From an uncultured Prevotella sp. (GTDB lineage: Bacteria; Bacteroidota; Bacteroidia; Bacteroidales; Bacteroidaceae), in assembly GCF_900549175.1 (NCBI RefSeq), contig NZ_URNN01000180.1, forward strand, positions 1 to 5,171: a DNA stretch of 5,171 nucleotides. The letters are read 5' to 3'. How positions within the stretch are numbered: the stretch's first letter is position 1; every line of letters starts with the position of its first letter. A program made the translations under genes and the position numbers. The notes under the pieces are model-generated. The model was not told where the DNA came from. It saw nothing but the letters and a program-made list of their open reading frames with translations, and searched no databases. This document shows positions 1 through 5,162 of the stretch, in pieces.

Positions 1-2
1 CA

Positions 3-1385
3 AAGTATCTGCAGCAGGTCGGTCGCGGACTTCGCAGGTCTGAAGGCAAGACCTCGTGCGTGCTGATAGACAACGTTGGTCTTTACCGCGTGTTCGGTCT
101 GCCTACCGGGGCATGGGACTGGGAGGCGATGTTCCTCGGTGAGGTTGCGGGCAAGGGCGTGTGCACGTCAAAAGGCAAGCCCTCGGGCAGAACGTTGTCT
201 GCCATGCCTGCCGAGGCAGTGCCGCAAGACGGCACTATGGAGCTGATAGTGTCTCACGACAATCTGCTGTCTGCAATCGAGGAACAGGACAGGGAGCAGG
301 CTGCGGAGAGGCAGAAGAAAACGTTGCAAACGGATAAATCAGAGAAGAACTCTCCGGAACTGAAAGCATGGCAGGACGAAGAAAGCGGATATTGGGGATT
401 GCGCTGTGGCCGGCGGAAAACTACCGGAGCGGTATATGCCGGGGTGTTTGACATACGCTACAATCTTGTGGCCGTGAGATTCATGAACAATAATTGCGGA
501 CTTGTAAACACCGATGGAATGGTTGTTTGGGAGAAGGGCAACTGTCGGTCGATGCGGTTTGCCAAACATCATTTCCTGACGGTGGAGACCACGGACGGTC
601 ATTCCCGTTTCGTCGATTTGTACGGCCTGCGGATGTATAATGAACGGCCGGAGGTGAGGCGGTTCGGAGATGTCGAGATGCTGAAGGTGGGGCAGGCATA
701 CTACAGTCGCACGAAGAGACTGTATGTCAACAATCATGGGCTTAACGGCGATTACGTTATAGACCGCAAATACTATGTGTTGATTTTCGATTATAAGACA
801 CCTTCATTCCATAATATGCAGGATTTGTCGGTCGACAGTTACCGGCATGGCTGCGTGTGTCTTTTCAGCGGCGACTACGAGAGCTATTATTATATATGCC
901 GTTGGCTGGCCGACGGTAGTATAATAGTGGCTGACGATGCCGGCCGGTATTATCATGCGGCCGACGGCAGGGGTAGGGAGTATATCGGCTGTTGCGATTC
1001 GGCGGAAAATGCGGCTCGTTGCAGGACTGCGGTTGACCGCATATCGCGACAGGCGCAGGAGACACGCCGCGCTCTTGACACGGAAAAGAAGGAGAAAAGG
1101 CTCCGGCTTTTGGACAAGTCCGGCGATGCCGTCCCGTTCCGCTCGGGCATGAAGTGGGGGCTGAAGATAGGCGGGCGTGTTACGGTTCCTCCCGTTTACC
1201 GTAATGTCAGGCCGCCGGTGGGGCGGTATTGCGCGGTGGAGAAGAACTACCGCCAGTGGGGTGTCATTGCCATTGACGGTACGATGCTTGTGGAGCCGAA
1301 GTATCAGGAGATAGACATTGGCAATAACGGTATGGCGGTGTTGACATTTGTCACAGGAGAAAAGGTCTCTGTCAGACTGAAATGA
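3..1385 (+). CDS. DEAD/DEAH-box (SF2) helicase with WG-repeat C-terminal extension, 5' end missing
   Basis: This is the C-terminal part of a superfamily 2 helicase. The frame is open from the window edge, so the gene starts upstream; the GTG at 60 is an internal valine codon. The first visible residues carry motif VI (QQVGRGLRR, about nt 12-38), the arginine finger that senses ATP in SF2 enzymes. The VLIDNVGLYRVFGLP stretch that follows (nt 60-104) is the usual end of the second RecA domain in Res/DEAH-type helicases. After a charged, probably helical linker (nt about 235-385) come WG-type repeats: YWGLRCG and NNCGLVNTDG (nt 387-590), then KWGLKIGGRVTVPPVY and QWGVIAIDGTMLVEPKY (nt 1152-1350), separated by a less regular Tyr-rich segment and a basic helix (nt 1030-1115). 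Motif VI is clear family knowledge; the WG assignment is by eye. WG repeats are thought to mediate binding. The substrate is unknown. The gene converges on the toxin gene with a 36-bp gap and no obvious terminator. Confidence 0.85.
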   Translation, partial: KYLQQVGRGLRRSEGKTSCVLIDNVGLYRVFGLPTGAWDWEAMFLGEVAGKGVCTSKGKPSGRTLSAMPAEAVPQDGTMELIVSHDNLLSAIEEQDREQAAERQKKTLQTDKSEKNSPELKAWQDEESGYWGLRCGRRKTTGAVYAGVFDIRYNLVAVRFMNNNCGLVNTDGMVVWEKGNCRSMRFAKHHFLTVETTDGHSRFVDLYGLRMYNERPEVRRFGDVEMLKVGQAYYSRTKRLYVNNHGLNGDYVIDRKYYVLIFDYKTPSFHNMQDLSVDSYRHGCVCLFSGDYESYYYICRWLADGSIIVADDAGRYYHAADGRGREYIGCCDSAENAARCRTAVDRISRQAQETRRALDTEKKEKRLRLLDKSGDAVPFRSGMKWGLKIGGRVTVPPVYRNVRPPVGRYCAVEKNYRQWGVIAIDGTMLVEPKYQEIDIGNNGMAVLTFVTGEKVSVRLK

Positions 1386-1421
1386 ATATGCGGTATATAC
1401 AGATTTTTGCCGGAGGATTAC

Positions 1422-1694
1422 TTATTTGTCATCGTAATGTCCGTATGCGGATATCACAAGAACGAGTACTTCCATATTCCTTACCTCATATACCAGACGG
1501 TGTTTCTTCGTAATGGACCGTGACCAATGGCCGGCACGGTCGCCTTTCAACAAATGGGGATGGCCGGTGCCTGTTGTCGGATGTTCTATGAGTTCGTCAA
1601 GTAACTTCATTACTTTCTTGAAAGCCGTCGGTTCATTCTTTTTTAGTTTGGCCAAATCCATTTCAGCCTCCGGCAAAAATTTTATGCTATACAT
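1422..1694 (-). CDS. Txe/YoeB-family addiction module toxin (mRNA endoribonuclease)
   Basis: A 90-residue RelE-superfamily toxin, close to the usual 84-90 residues for YoeB/Txe. Members enter the ribosomal A site and cut mRNA, blocking translation until the antitoxin neutralises them. Family marks by eye against E. coli YoeB: GHWSR (55-59, YoeB GFWSR), KKHRLVYEV (63-71, YoeB EEHRLVYAV), and a C-terminal His-Tyr pair (H86-Y87, matching catalytic H83-Y84) followed by three extra residues. R66 matches catalytic R65, and K50 matches K49. Two positions differ: the YoeB general base E46 falls on H47 (TGTGHPHLLK), and R59 falls on S60; I read the H47 codon as CAT in the DNA. The start is the ATG 4 bp after the antitoxin stop, so the two genes are almost certainly cotranscribed. 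Activity is therefore likely but unproven; a catalytically weakened form is possible. Confidence 0.9.
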   Translation of the reverse strand: MYSIKFLPEAEMDLAKLKKNEPTAFKKVMKLLDELIEHPTTGTGHPHLLKGDRAGHWSRSITKKHRLVYEVRNMEVLVLVISAYGHYDDK

Positions 1695-1698
1695 AATG

Positions 1699-1953
1699 TC
1701 AAAGGCTGTTTAACCAGGTGTTCATATCTTCTTTATTGGTAAAGGTGATTCCTTCACCACGCCGTTCCTGTTCATGTGCACGCTCTATTTTTGCGAAAAA
1801 GTCTTCTTTAGTCATAAACGTATCATCATTTTCCTGCATTTTTTGGTCAGCGAGTTTTTTGATATACTCCACTGCACGTTTCATGAGGTTCTCGTCATTG
1901 GCAATGACGCTAAGTCCTTGAAACAAATCGGTATTGAGTTGCATTATTGTCAT
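1699..1953 (-). CDS. Antitoxin partner of the Txe/YoeB-type toxin
   Basis: An 84-residue acidic protein encoded just upstream of the toxin, in the antitoxin-first order usual for type II modules. The N-terminal half (MQLNTDLFQGLSVIANDENL, then a Lys-rich helix to about residue 40) does not look like the Phd/YefM fold that normally accompanies YoeB. The C-terminal half (MTKEDFFAKIERAHEQERRG, about 47-66, ending WLNSL) looks like the toxin-wrapping tail of such antitoxins. I recall similar short proteins beside RelE/YoeB toxins in Bacteroides and Prevotella but cannot name the family with certainty. The start at 1953 (MTIM) is chosen because a TAnnTTTG promoter lies at 1999-2006; a second ATG at 1944 is possible. 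The frame stays open upstream to 2190, but that part runs across the promoter and over the HD gene in another frame, so it is not coding. Autoregulation by the toxin-antitoxin complex would be expected from family behaviour. Confidence 0.85.
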   Translation of the reverse strand: MTIMQLNTDLFQGLSVIANDENLMKRAVEYIKKLADQKMQENDDTFMTKEDFFAKIERAHEQERRGEGITFTNKEDMNTWLNSL

Positions 1954-1998
1954 AAAACTTGAGTTTTTAATTGTCAGTATGTTTATTTCTATATTTTG

Positions 1999-2006
1999 CA
2001 AAGATA
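1999..2006 (-). promoter_or_regulatory. Bacteroidetes-type -7 promoter box for the toxin-antitoxin operon
   Basis: Read on the minus strand this is TATCTTTG, a full match to the Bacteroidetes sigma-factor -7 consensus TAnnTTTG. It would start transcription near 1992, giving a leader of about 40 nt before the antitoxin ATG. No clear TTTG is seen at the -33 position. The box overlaps one arm of a possible operator: AAGATA at 2001-2006 is the inverse of TATCTT at 2031-2036, which recurs at 2043-2048. The leader (about 1954-1992) is A/T-rich with no Shine-Dalgarno sequence, as usual in this phylum. Confidence 0.6.
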
Positions 2007-2069
2007 GCGATTTATTTTTGTAAGTCTGCATATCTTGCCCAATATCTTTTCTGACTAAATCGGACAATA

Positions 2070-2654
2070 TTATTTTTCTAATATATGCGCGGCCAATCCG
2101 TCGGCGGCTTGGATGATGGCTGTGAGCGGATGGTCGCTCGCTTCGGATATGTTGCACTTGTCTTCGTAGCTCTGGAACGGCAGGTTCCACGCTCCCATGT
2201 GCCAGCGTATGGCGAGAATCTCGTCGTTGGTGAGTGTCAGCCCGAGGCGCAGAAGCATGATGACCGACTTTTCGCCGTGTCCCAGTGGGAAGCGCGAGTA
2301 GTCAGCCTCGTAGGTGTCGTACTGTTCCCAACGGTTCTGTTCGTCCTTGCGCCATTTCTTTGCGGTCTTGTAGATGTTGGCCTTGCATACGTCGTGCAGC
2401 AGGGCGGCGATGGTGACGCTCTCTTCGGTGAGCTGTCCGGCCAGTTCCGGCTTTATCCCAACCATCTGTTCGCGTAGCATCATTGCCATGCCGTGAACGT
2501 TGAGCGAGTGTTCCAGCAGTCCGCCCGCGTGGCTCAGGTGACGGTTGACGGAAGCCGGCGCCTCGAAGAAGCCTACCTTTTCGAGATATGCAATCACGCC
2601 GTCGATGCCTTCGCGCTTTGTGGAGCGGAGCAGGGAAATGAATTTGTCCTTCAT
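2070..2654 (-). CDS. HD-domain metal-dependent phosphohydrolase, stand-alone
   Basis: A complete 194-residue HD-superfamily protein. Probable metal ligands in order: H49 in GGLLEHSLNVH, the H87-D88 signature in AALLHDVCKA with K91 following, H126 in PLGHGEKS, H152 in IRWHMGAWN, and D185 in QAADGLAA. The layout with SHAGGLLEHS at 41-50 resembles the HD domain of YhaM-type 3'-5' exoribonucleases, but the N-terminal OB-fold of YhaM is absent, so this is the catalytic domain alone. Two extra histidines between the HD pair and the last Asp fit the class of HD proteins that hold two metals. Substrate (nucleotide, cyclic dinucleotide or RNA end) cannot be read from sequence. No signal peptide or membrane segment is seen, so it should be cytoplasmic. 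The start codon lies only 6 bp from a heptad repeat array that supplies the adjacent leader. I see no TAnnTTTG box between it and the fumarase gene upstream, so its promoter is unclear. Confidence 0.88.
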   Translation of the reverse strand: MKDKFISLLRSTKREGIDGVIAYLEKVGFFEAPASVNRHLSHAGGLLEHSLNVHGMAMMLREQMVGIKPELAGQLTEESVTIAALLHDVCKANIYKTAKKWRKDEQNRWEQYDTYEADYSRFPLGHGEKSVIMLLRLGLTLTNDEILAIRWHMGAWNLPFQSYEDKCNISEASDHPLTAIIQAADGLAAHILEK

Positions 2655-2660
2655 ATAAAT

Positions 2661-2737
2661 TAAAAGTTAAGAGTTAAGAATTAAAAGTTAAGAGTTGAGA
2701 ATTAAGAGTTGCGAATTGAAAGTTAAGAGTTAAGAAT
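2661..2737 (+). repeat. Heptad tandem repeat, eleven 7-bp units
   Basis: Eleven consecutive 7-bp units without a gap, of the forms TAAAAGT, TAAGAGT, TAAGAAT, TGAGAAT, TGCGAAT and TGAAAGT. There is a higher-order pattern: units 1-3, 4-6 and 9-11 all run as (TRAAAGT)(TAAGAGT)(TRAGAAT), a 21-bp super-repeat with a two-unit interruption. On the minus strand, the direction of the flanking genes, the units read ACTCTTA or ATTCTTA and end 6 bp before the HD gene's ATG. Such heptads are, to my recollection, common between genes in Bacteroidales. Confidence 0.9.
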
Positions 2738-2776
2738 AAAAAAATATAAGAGTCAGGAACAAGAGGCAAGTGTTTT

Positions 2777-2854
2777 AACGCAGAGTCTGCAAGCGCGCAA
2801 AGATTTTATAATATCATCCGATGTTATGCTTCGCGCCTTTGCGGACTCTGCGTT
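2777..2854. repeat. Large inverted repeat (hairpin) of CTTTGCG-type 8/9-bp units, possible terminator
   Basis: The left arm starts AACGCAGAGTCTGCAA (2777-2792) and continues GCGCG; the right arm is CGCGC (2832-2836), a CT bulge, then TTGCGGACTCTGCGTT (2839-2854). Together they form a 16-bp stem with one G-T wobble, a 2-nt bulge and 5 more pairs around a loop of 34 nt. A run of seven T (2853-2859) follows on the plus strand, as in an intrinsic terminator, but both neighbouring genes run on the minus strand, where the hairpin is followed only by GTTAAAAC. Each arm is made of short units: CTTCGCG, CTTTGCG and CTCTGCG start at 2829, 2837 and 2846; GCAGAG, GCAAGC and GCAAAG start at 2780, 2789 and 2797. 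It looks like an interspersed repeat that may also end the fumarase transcript. Confidence 0.75.
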
Positions 2855-2877
2855 TTTTTGTTGTCAGTGACAAACTG

Positions 2878-4527
2878 TTACTTCGTGCAAGGTGTCCACG
2901 GCTTCAACTGCTTGAAGAAGTCGTTGCCCTTGTCGTCGACGAGGATGAAAGCGGGGAAGTCCTCTACGGTAATCTTCCATATAGCCTCCATGCCCAGCTC
3001 GGGGTATTCCACGCACTCGATGCTCTTGATGCTGCTCTGCGAGAGCACTGCGGCCACACCGCCGATGGTGCCGAGATAGAATCCGCCGTGCTTCTTGCAT
3101 GCTTCGGTAACGATGTCGCTGCGGTTTCCTTTGGCAATCATCACGAGACTTGCGCCGTGATCCTGGAATTCGTCCACGTACGGATCCATGCGGTTGGCCG
3201 TGGTCGGGCCCATCGAGCCGCAGGGATATCCCTCGGGAGTCTTTGCCGGACCGGCGTAGAGCACGGGATAATCCTTGAAATACTGCGGCATTTCCTCGCC
3301 GGCGTCAAGACGGGCCTTGAGTTTTGCGTGTGCGATGTCGCGTGCCACGATGATGGTTCCCTTCAGGTTGACGCGCGTGCTTACGGGATATTTGGTCAGT
3401 TCGGCGCGCACGGCGTCCATGCCCTTGTCGAGGTCGATGACTATTCCCGTGGTTCCCTCGCCCGGCTTGCGCAGCTCTTCGGGTATGAGTTCCGTGGGGT
3501 TGCTGTCCATCTTCTCCAGCCAGATGCCCTCCTTGTTTATCTTCGCCTTTATGTTGCGGTCGGCCGAACAGCTCACGCCCATGCCGATGGGGCAGCTTGC
3601 GCCGTGGCGCGGCAGGCGTATCACGCGGATGTCGTGAGCCAGAGCCTTACCGCCGAACTGTGCTCCGAGGCCTATTTTCTGAGCCTCAATGAGCAGCTTG
3701 TTTTCGAGGTCGATGTCGCGGAAGGCGCGGCCTGTCTCGTCGCCCGTTGTGGGCAGGTTGTCGTAATACTTTATCGAGGCCAGCTTCACGGTGAGCAAGT
3801 TCTTCTCTGCCGACGTACCGCCGATGACGAATGCGATGTGGTAGGGCGGGCAGGCAGCCGTGCCGAGGCTCTTCATCTTCTCTACGAGGAAGGGAAGCAG
3901 CGTGCCTTCGTTCTGTATTGTGGCCTTGGTCATGGGGTAGAAGTAGGTCTTGTTGGCCGAACCGCCGCCCTTCGCCACCATCACGAAACGGTATTCGGCA
4001 CCCTCCACGGCCTCGATGTCTATCTGTGCCGGCAGGTTGCAGCGTGTGTTCACTTCGTCGTACATGTTGAGCGGGGCGTTCTGCGAGTAACGCAGGTTGT
4101 CCTGTGTGAACGTGTTGTACACGCCGAGCGACAGTGCTTCCTCGTCTTCGAAGCCCGTCCACACCTGCTGTCCCTTCTCTCCGTGGATGATGGCTGTGCC
4201 CGTGTCCTGGCAGAAAGGCAGCACTCCCTTGCATGCCGTCTCGGCGTTGCGCAGGAACTGGAGTGCCACGTACTTGTCGTTCTCCGACGCTTCGGGGTCG
4301 TTGAGTATCTTTGCCACCTGCTCGTTGTGCGAGCGGCGCAGCATGAACTCAACGTCGTGGAAGGCCTGCTGTGCGAGCATCGTCAGCGCTTCTTTTGATA
4401 CCTTGAGGATTTCGTGACCCTCAAAATCGCCCACCGACACGCCTTCCTTTGAGAGCAGGCGGTATTCGGTGTTGTCTTTGCCCACTTGGAACATGGGGGC
4501 ATACTTAAATTCCGGTGTTGTTGCCAT
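2878..4527 (-). CDS. fumA: Fumarate hydratase class I ([4Fe-4S] fumarase, FumA/FumB type)
   Basis: A complete 549-residue enzyme, the full length of the single-chain FumA/FumB type. It interconverts fumarate and L-malate using an oxygen-sensitive [4Fe-4S] cluster; in Bacteroidales this step feeds the reductive branch towards succinate and propionate. Cluster cysteines by alignment with E. coli FumA and the Leishmania enzyme: C106 (PFCQDTGT), C226 (AACPPYH) and C320 (VSCSADRN). Active-site residues also present: D108, R146, H308 (PRHGAS), R396 (VARDIAH), R446 (GPTTANR) and K466 (AKGNRS). The N-terminal catalytic region (about 1-330) and the C-terminal swivel-like domain (about 350-549, with PVLYAGPAKTPEG and ECVEYPELGMEAIWKI) are both intact. 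The start is the first ATG after a TAnnTTTG box 38 bp away; the protein begins MATTPEFKYAPMFQVG as in relatives. It appears to be a single-gene unit, since the next gene downstream is 223 bp away beyond repeats. A 525-residue antisense frame is a shadow. Confidence 0.97.
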   Translation of the reverse strand: MATTPEFKYAPMFQVGKDNTEYRLLSKEGVSVGDFEGHEILKVSKEALTMLAQQAFHDVEFMLRRSHNEQVAKILNDPEASENDKYVALQFLRNAETACKGVLPFCQDTGTAIIHGEKGQQVWTGFEDEEALSLGVYNTFTQDNLRYSQNAPLNMYDEVNTRCNLPAQIDIEAVEGAEYRFVMVAKGGGSANKTYFYPMTKATIQNEGTLLPFLVEKMKSLGTAACPPYHIAFVIGGTSAEKNLLTVKLASIKYYDNLPTTGDETGRAFRDIDLENKLLIEAQKIGLGAQFGGKALAHDIRVIRLPRHGASCPIGMGVSCSADRNIKAKINKEGIWLEKMDSNPTELIPEELRKPGEGTTGIVIDLDKGMDAVRAELTKYPVSTRVNLKGTIIVARDIAHAKLKARLDAGEEMPQYFKDYPVLYAGPAKTPEGYPCGSMGPTTANRMDPYVDEFQDHGASLVMIAKGNRSDIVTEACKKHGGFYLGTIGGVAAVLSQSSIKSIECVEYPELGMEAIWKITVEDFPAFILVDDKGNDFFKQLKPWTPCTK

Positions 4528-4565
4528 AATAAGTTATATCTTTTTAGTAATGTTTGTCGTGACTG

Positions 4566-4573
4566 CAAAGGTA
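4566..4573 (-). promoter_or_regulatory. Bacteroidetes-type -7 promoter box for the fumarase gene
   Basis: On the minus strand this reads TACCTTTG, an exact fit to TAnnTTTG, placing the transcript start near 4560 and leaving a leader of about 32 nt before the ATG at 4527. The expected -33 TTTG (about 4593-4597) is absent; that position falls in an A-rich minus-strand run. A promoter with a good -7 but no -33 may depend on an activator. The leader has no Shine-Dalgarno sequence but is A-rich, which is normal for the phylum. Confidence 0.6.
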
Positions 4574-4606
4574 TCTTTTTTTTCTGACATTCCGCTTTTT
4601 CTGCCG

Positions 4607-4634
4607 TGTAAAATATGCGGGCATGATGTAAAAT
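4607..4634 (-). promoter_or_regulatory. Possible regulator site: two ATTTTACA copies upstream of the fumarase promoter
   Basis: TGTAAAAT occurs at 4607-4614 and again at 4627-4634 on the plus strand (ATTTTACA on the minus strand), exactly 20 bp apart, close to two helical turns. A related TGTAAAG lies at 4679-4685. The pair sits about 47-75 bp upstream of the inferred transcript start, a usual place for an activator. No regulator family is recognised; the repeat could be chance in AT-rich DNA. Confidence 0.25.
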
Positions 4635-4763
4635 TGCTTTTTCTGTTGTTGGCGGCGGTGGGGGGTGCCGATTCGTGATGTAAAGAAAACATGCCGGAAA
4701 AACGCTTCCGGAAAAATGATGAAATGGAAATGGCGGGTCGCCGGATATGCCGCTGTTTCATGG

Positions 4764-4925
4764 AAAACGTCTTGTTTTATGACAAAAACATGGATGCCAA
4801 CATGCCAAAACGGCCTTTTTGTGTTCCTAAAAGCGCCTTATTGCAGTGCGAAACGGCCGCTTTTGCCATGCAAAACGGCGTATATCGGAACGCAAAGAGG
4901 TCGTTTTGGCACTGTTACGGCTCTG
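4764..4925. repeat. Degenerate tandem repeat of about 21-22 bp with helically phased A-tracts
   Basis: AAAAC or close variants begin at 4764, 4785, 4807, 4829 (AAAAG), 4850 (GAAAC), 4872 and 4893 (CAAAG), spaced 21, 22, 22, 21, 22 and 21 bp. From 4794 the region divides into six 22-bp units with rough consensus NTTTTGCNNTGCAAAACGGCCN; the best unit is 4860-4881. T-tracts lie about half a period away from A-tracts (4775, 4816, 4861, 4904). The spacing is close to two helical turns, so intrinsic curvature is likely. I recall similar AAAACGGCC/TTTTGC intergenic repeats in Prevotella. Confidence 0.65.
4804..4910. repeat. 107-bp imperfect palindrome centred at 4857
   Basis: The ends are a 12-bp inverted repeat, GCCAAAACGGCC (4804-4815) against GGTCGTTTTGGC (4899-4910), with 11 of 12 matching and a G-T wobble at the other position. 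Inside, TTGCA (4841-4845) pairs with TGCAA (4869-4873), and GTGTTCC (4821-4827) largely with GGAACGC (4887-4893), all around the same centre. By hand count about 39 of 53 arm positions match. The dyad lies on the 22-bp repeat array. Confidence 0.6.
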
Positions 4926-5143
4926 ATTTTATTGCACACTTGTGGCGCTGGCTAATCTAATTGTATAAACATCAGGGCGTTAGACATGCACGTACTGTTT
5001 TGCGATATTTGCGGCCGGAGATGGTGATTTTCGTTTCATGCAAATCCTGCGGGGCTTTTTGTTGAATTAATTGGCTGAAAGTTTGGCTCCCGTCATGTGG
5101 CGGTCTGTTTTTTATACTAAAGAGTCAACAAGCAAGTGCAATA

Positions 5144-5162
5144 TTACAAAAAGTTTTTGTAA
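5144..5162. repeat. Perfect 19-bp palindrome at the right edge
   Basis: TTACAAAAA (5144-5152), one G, then TTTTTGTAA (5154-5162): 9-bp perfect arms with a 1-bp centre. The 1-bp spacer rules out a normal hairpin loop, so a dimeric DNA-binding protein site is more likely than a terminator. It may be an operator for a gene beyond the right edge. Confidence 0.5.

Noticed and set aside
60..62. GTG as the true start of the helicase-like gene
   Set aside because: The frame continues upstream to the window edge and encodes helicase motif VI, so this is an internal valine codon.
2013..2020. Plus-strand TATTTTTG as a second -7 promoter box
   Set aside because: It matches TAnnTTTG but lies in an AT-rich stretch and would only drive antisense RNA across the HD gene; probably chance.
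1954..2190. In-frame N-terminal extension of the antitoxin to 163 residues
   Set aside because: It overlaps the HD gene out of frame, contains the TATCTTTG promoter, and looks unlike protein; the start at 1953 fits family size and promoter position.
2821..4398. Long plus-strand open frame of 525 codons opposite the fumarase gene
   Set aside because: It is fully antisense to a well-conserved enzyme, has no recognisable domain, and its openness follows from the codon use of the GC-rich fumarase gene.
4651..4665. G-rich run as a G-quadruplex
   Set aside because: Only a two-quartet motif is possible, and it lies upstream of the inferred fumarase transcript start; too weak to call.
4764..4925. 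CRISPR array
   Set aside because: The units are contiguous, degenerate and about 22 bp long, without distinct repeat and spacer segments, and no cas gene is present.
4665..4960. Two overlapping plus-strand frames (96 and 89 codons) in the intergenic region
   Set aside because: They run through a degenerate 22-bp DNA repeat in two frames, show no domain, and have no promoter or start context. Their Cys/Lys-rich pattern is the by-product of translating the repeat.
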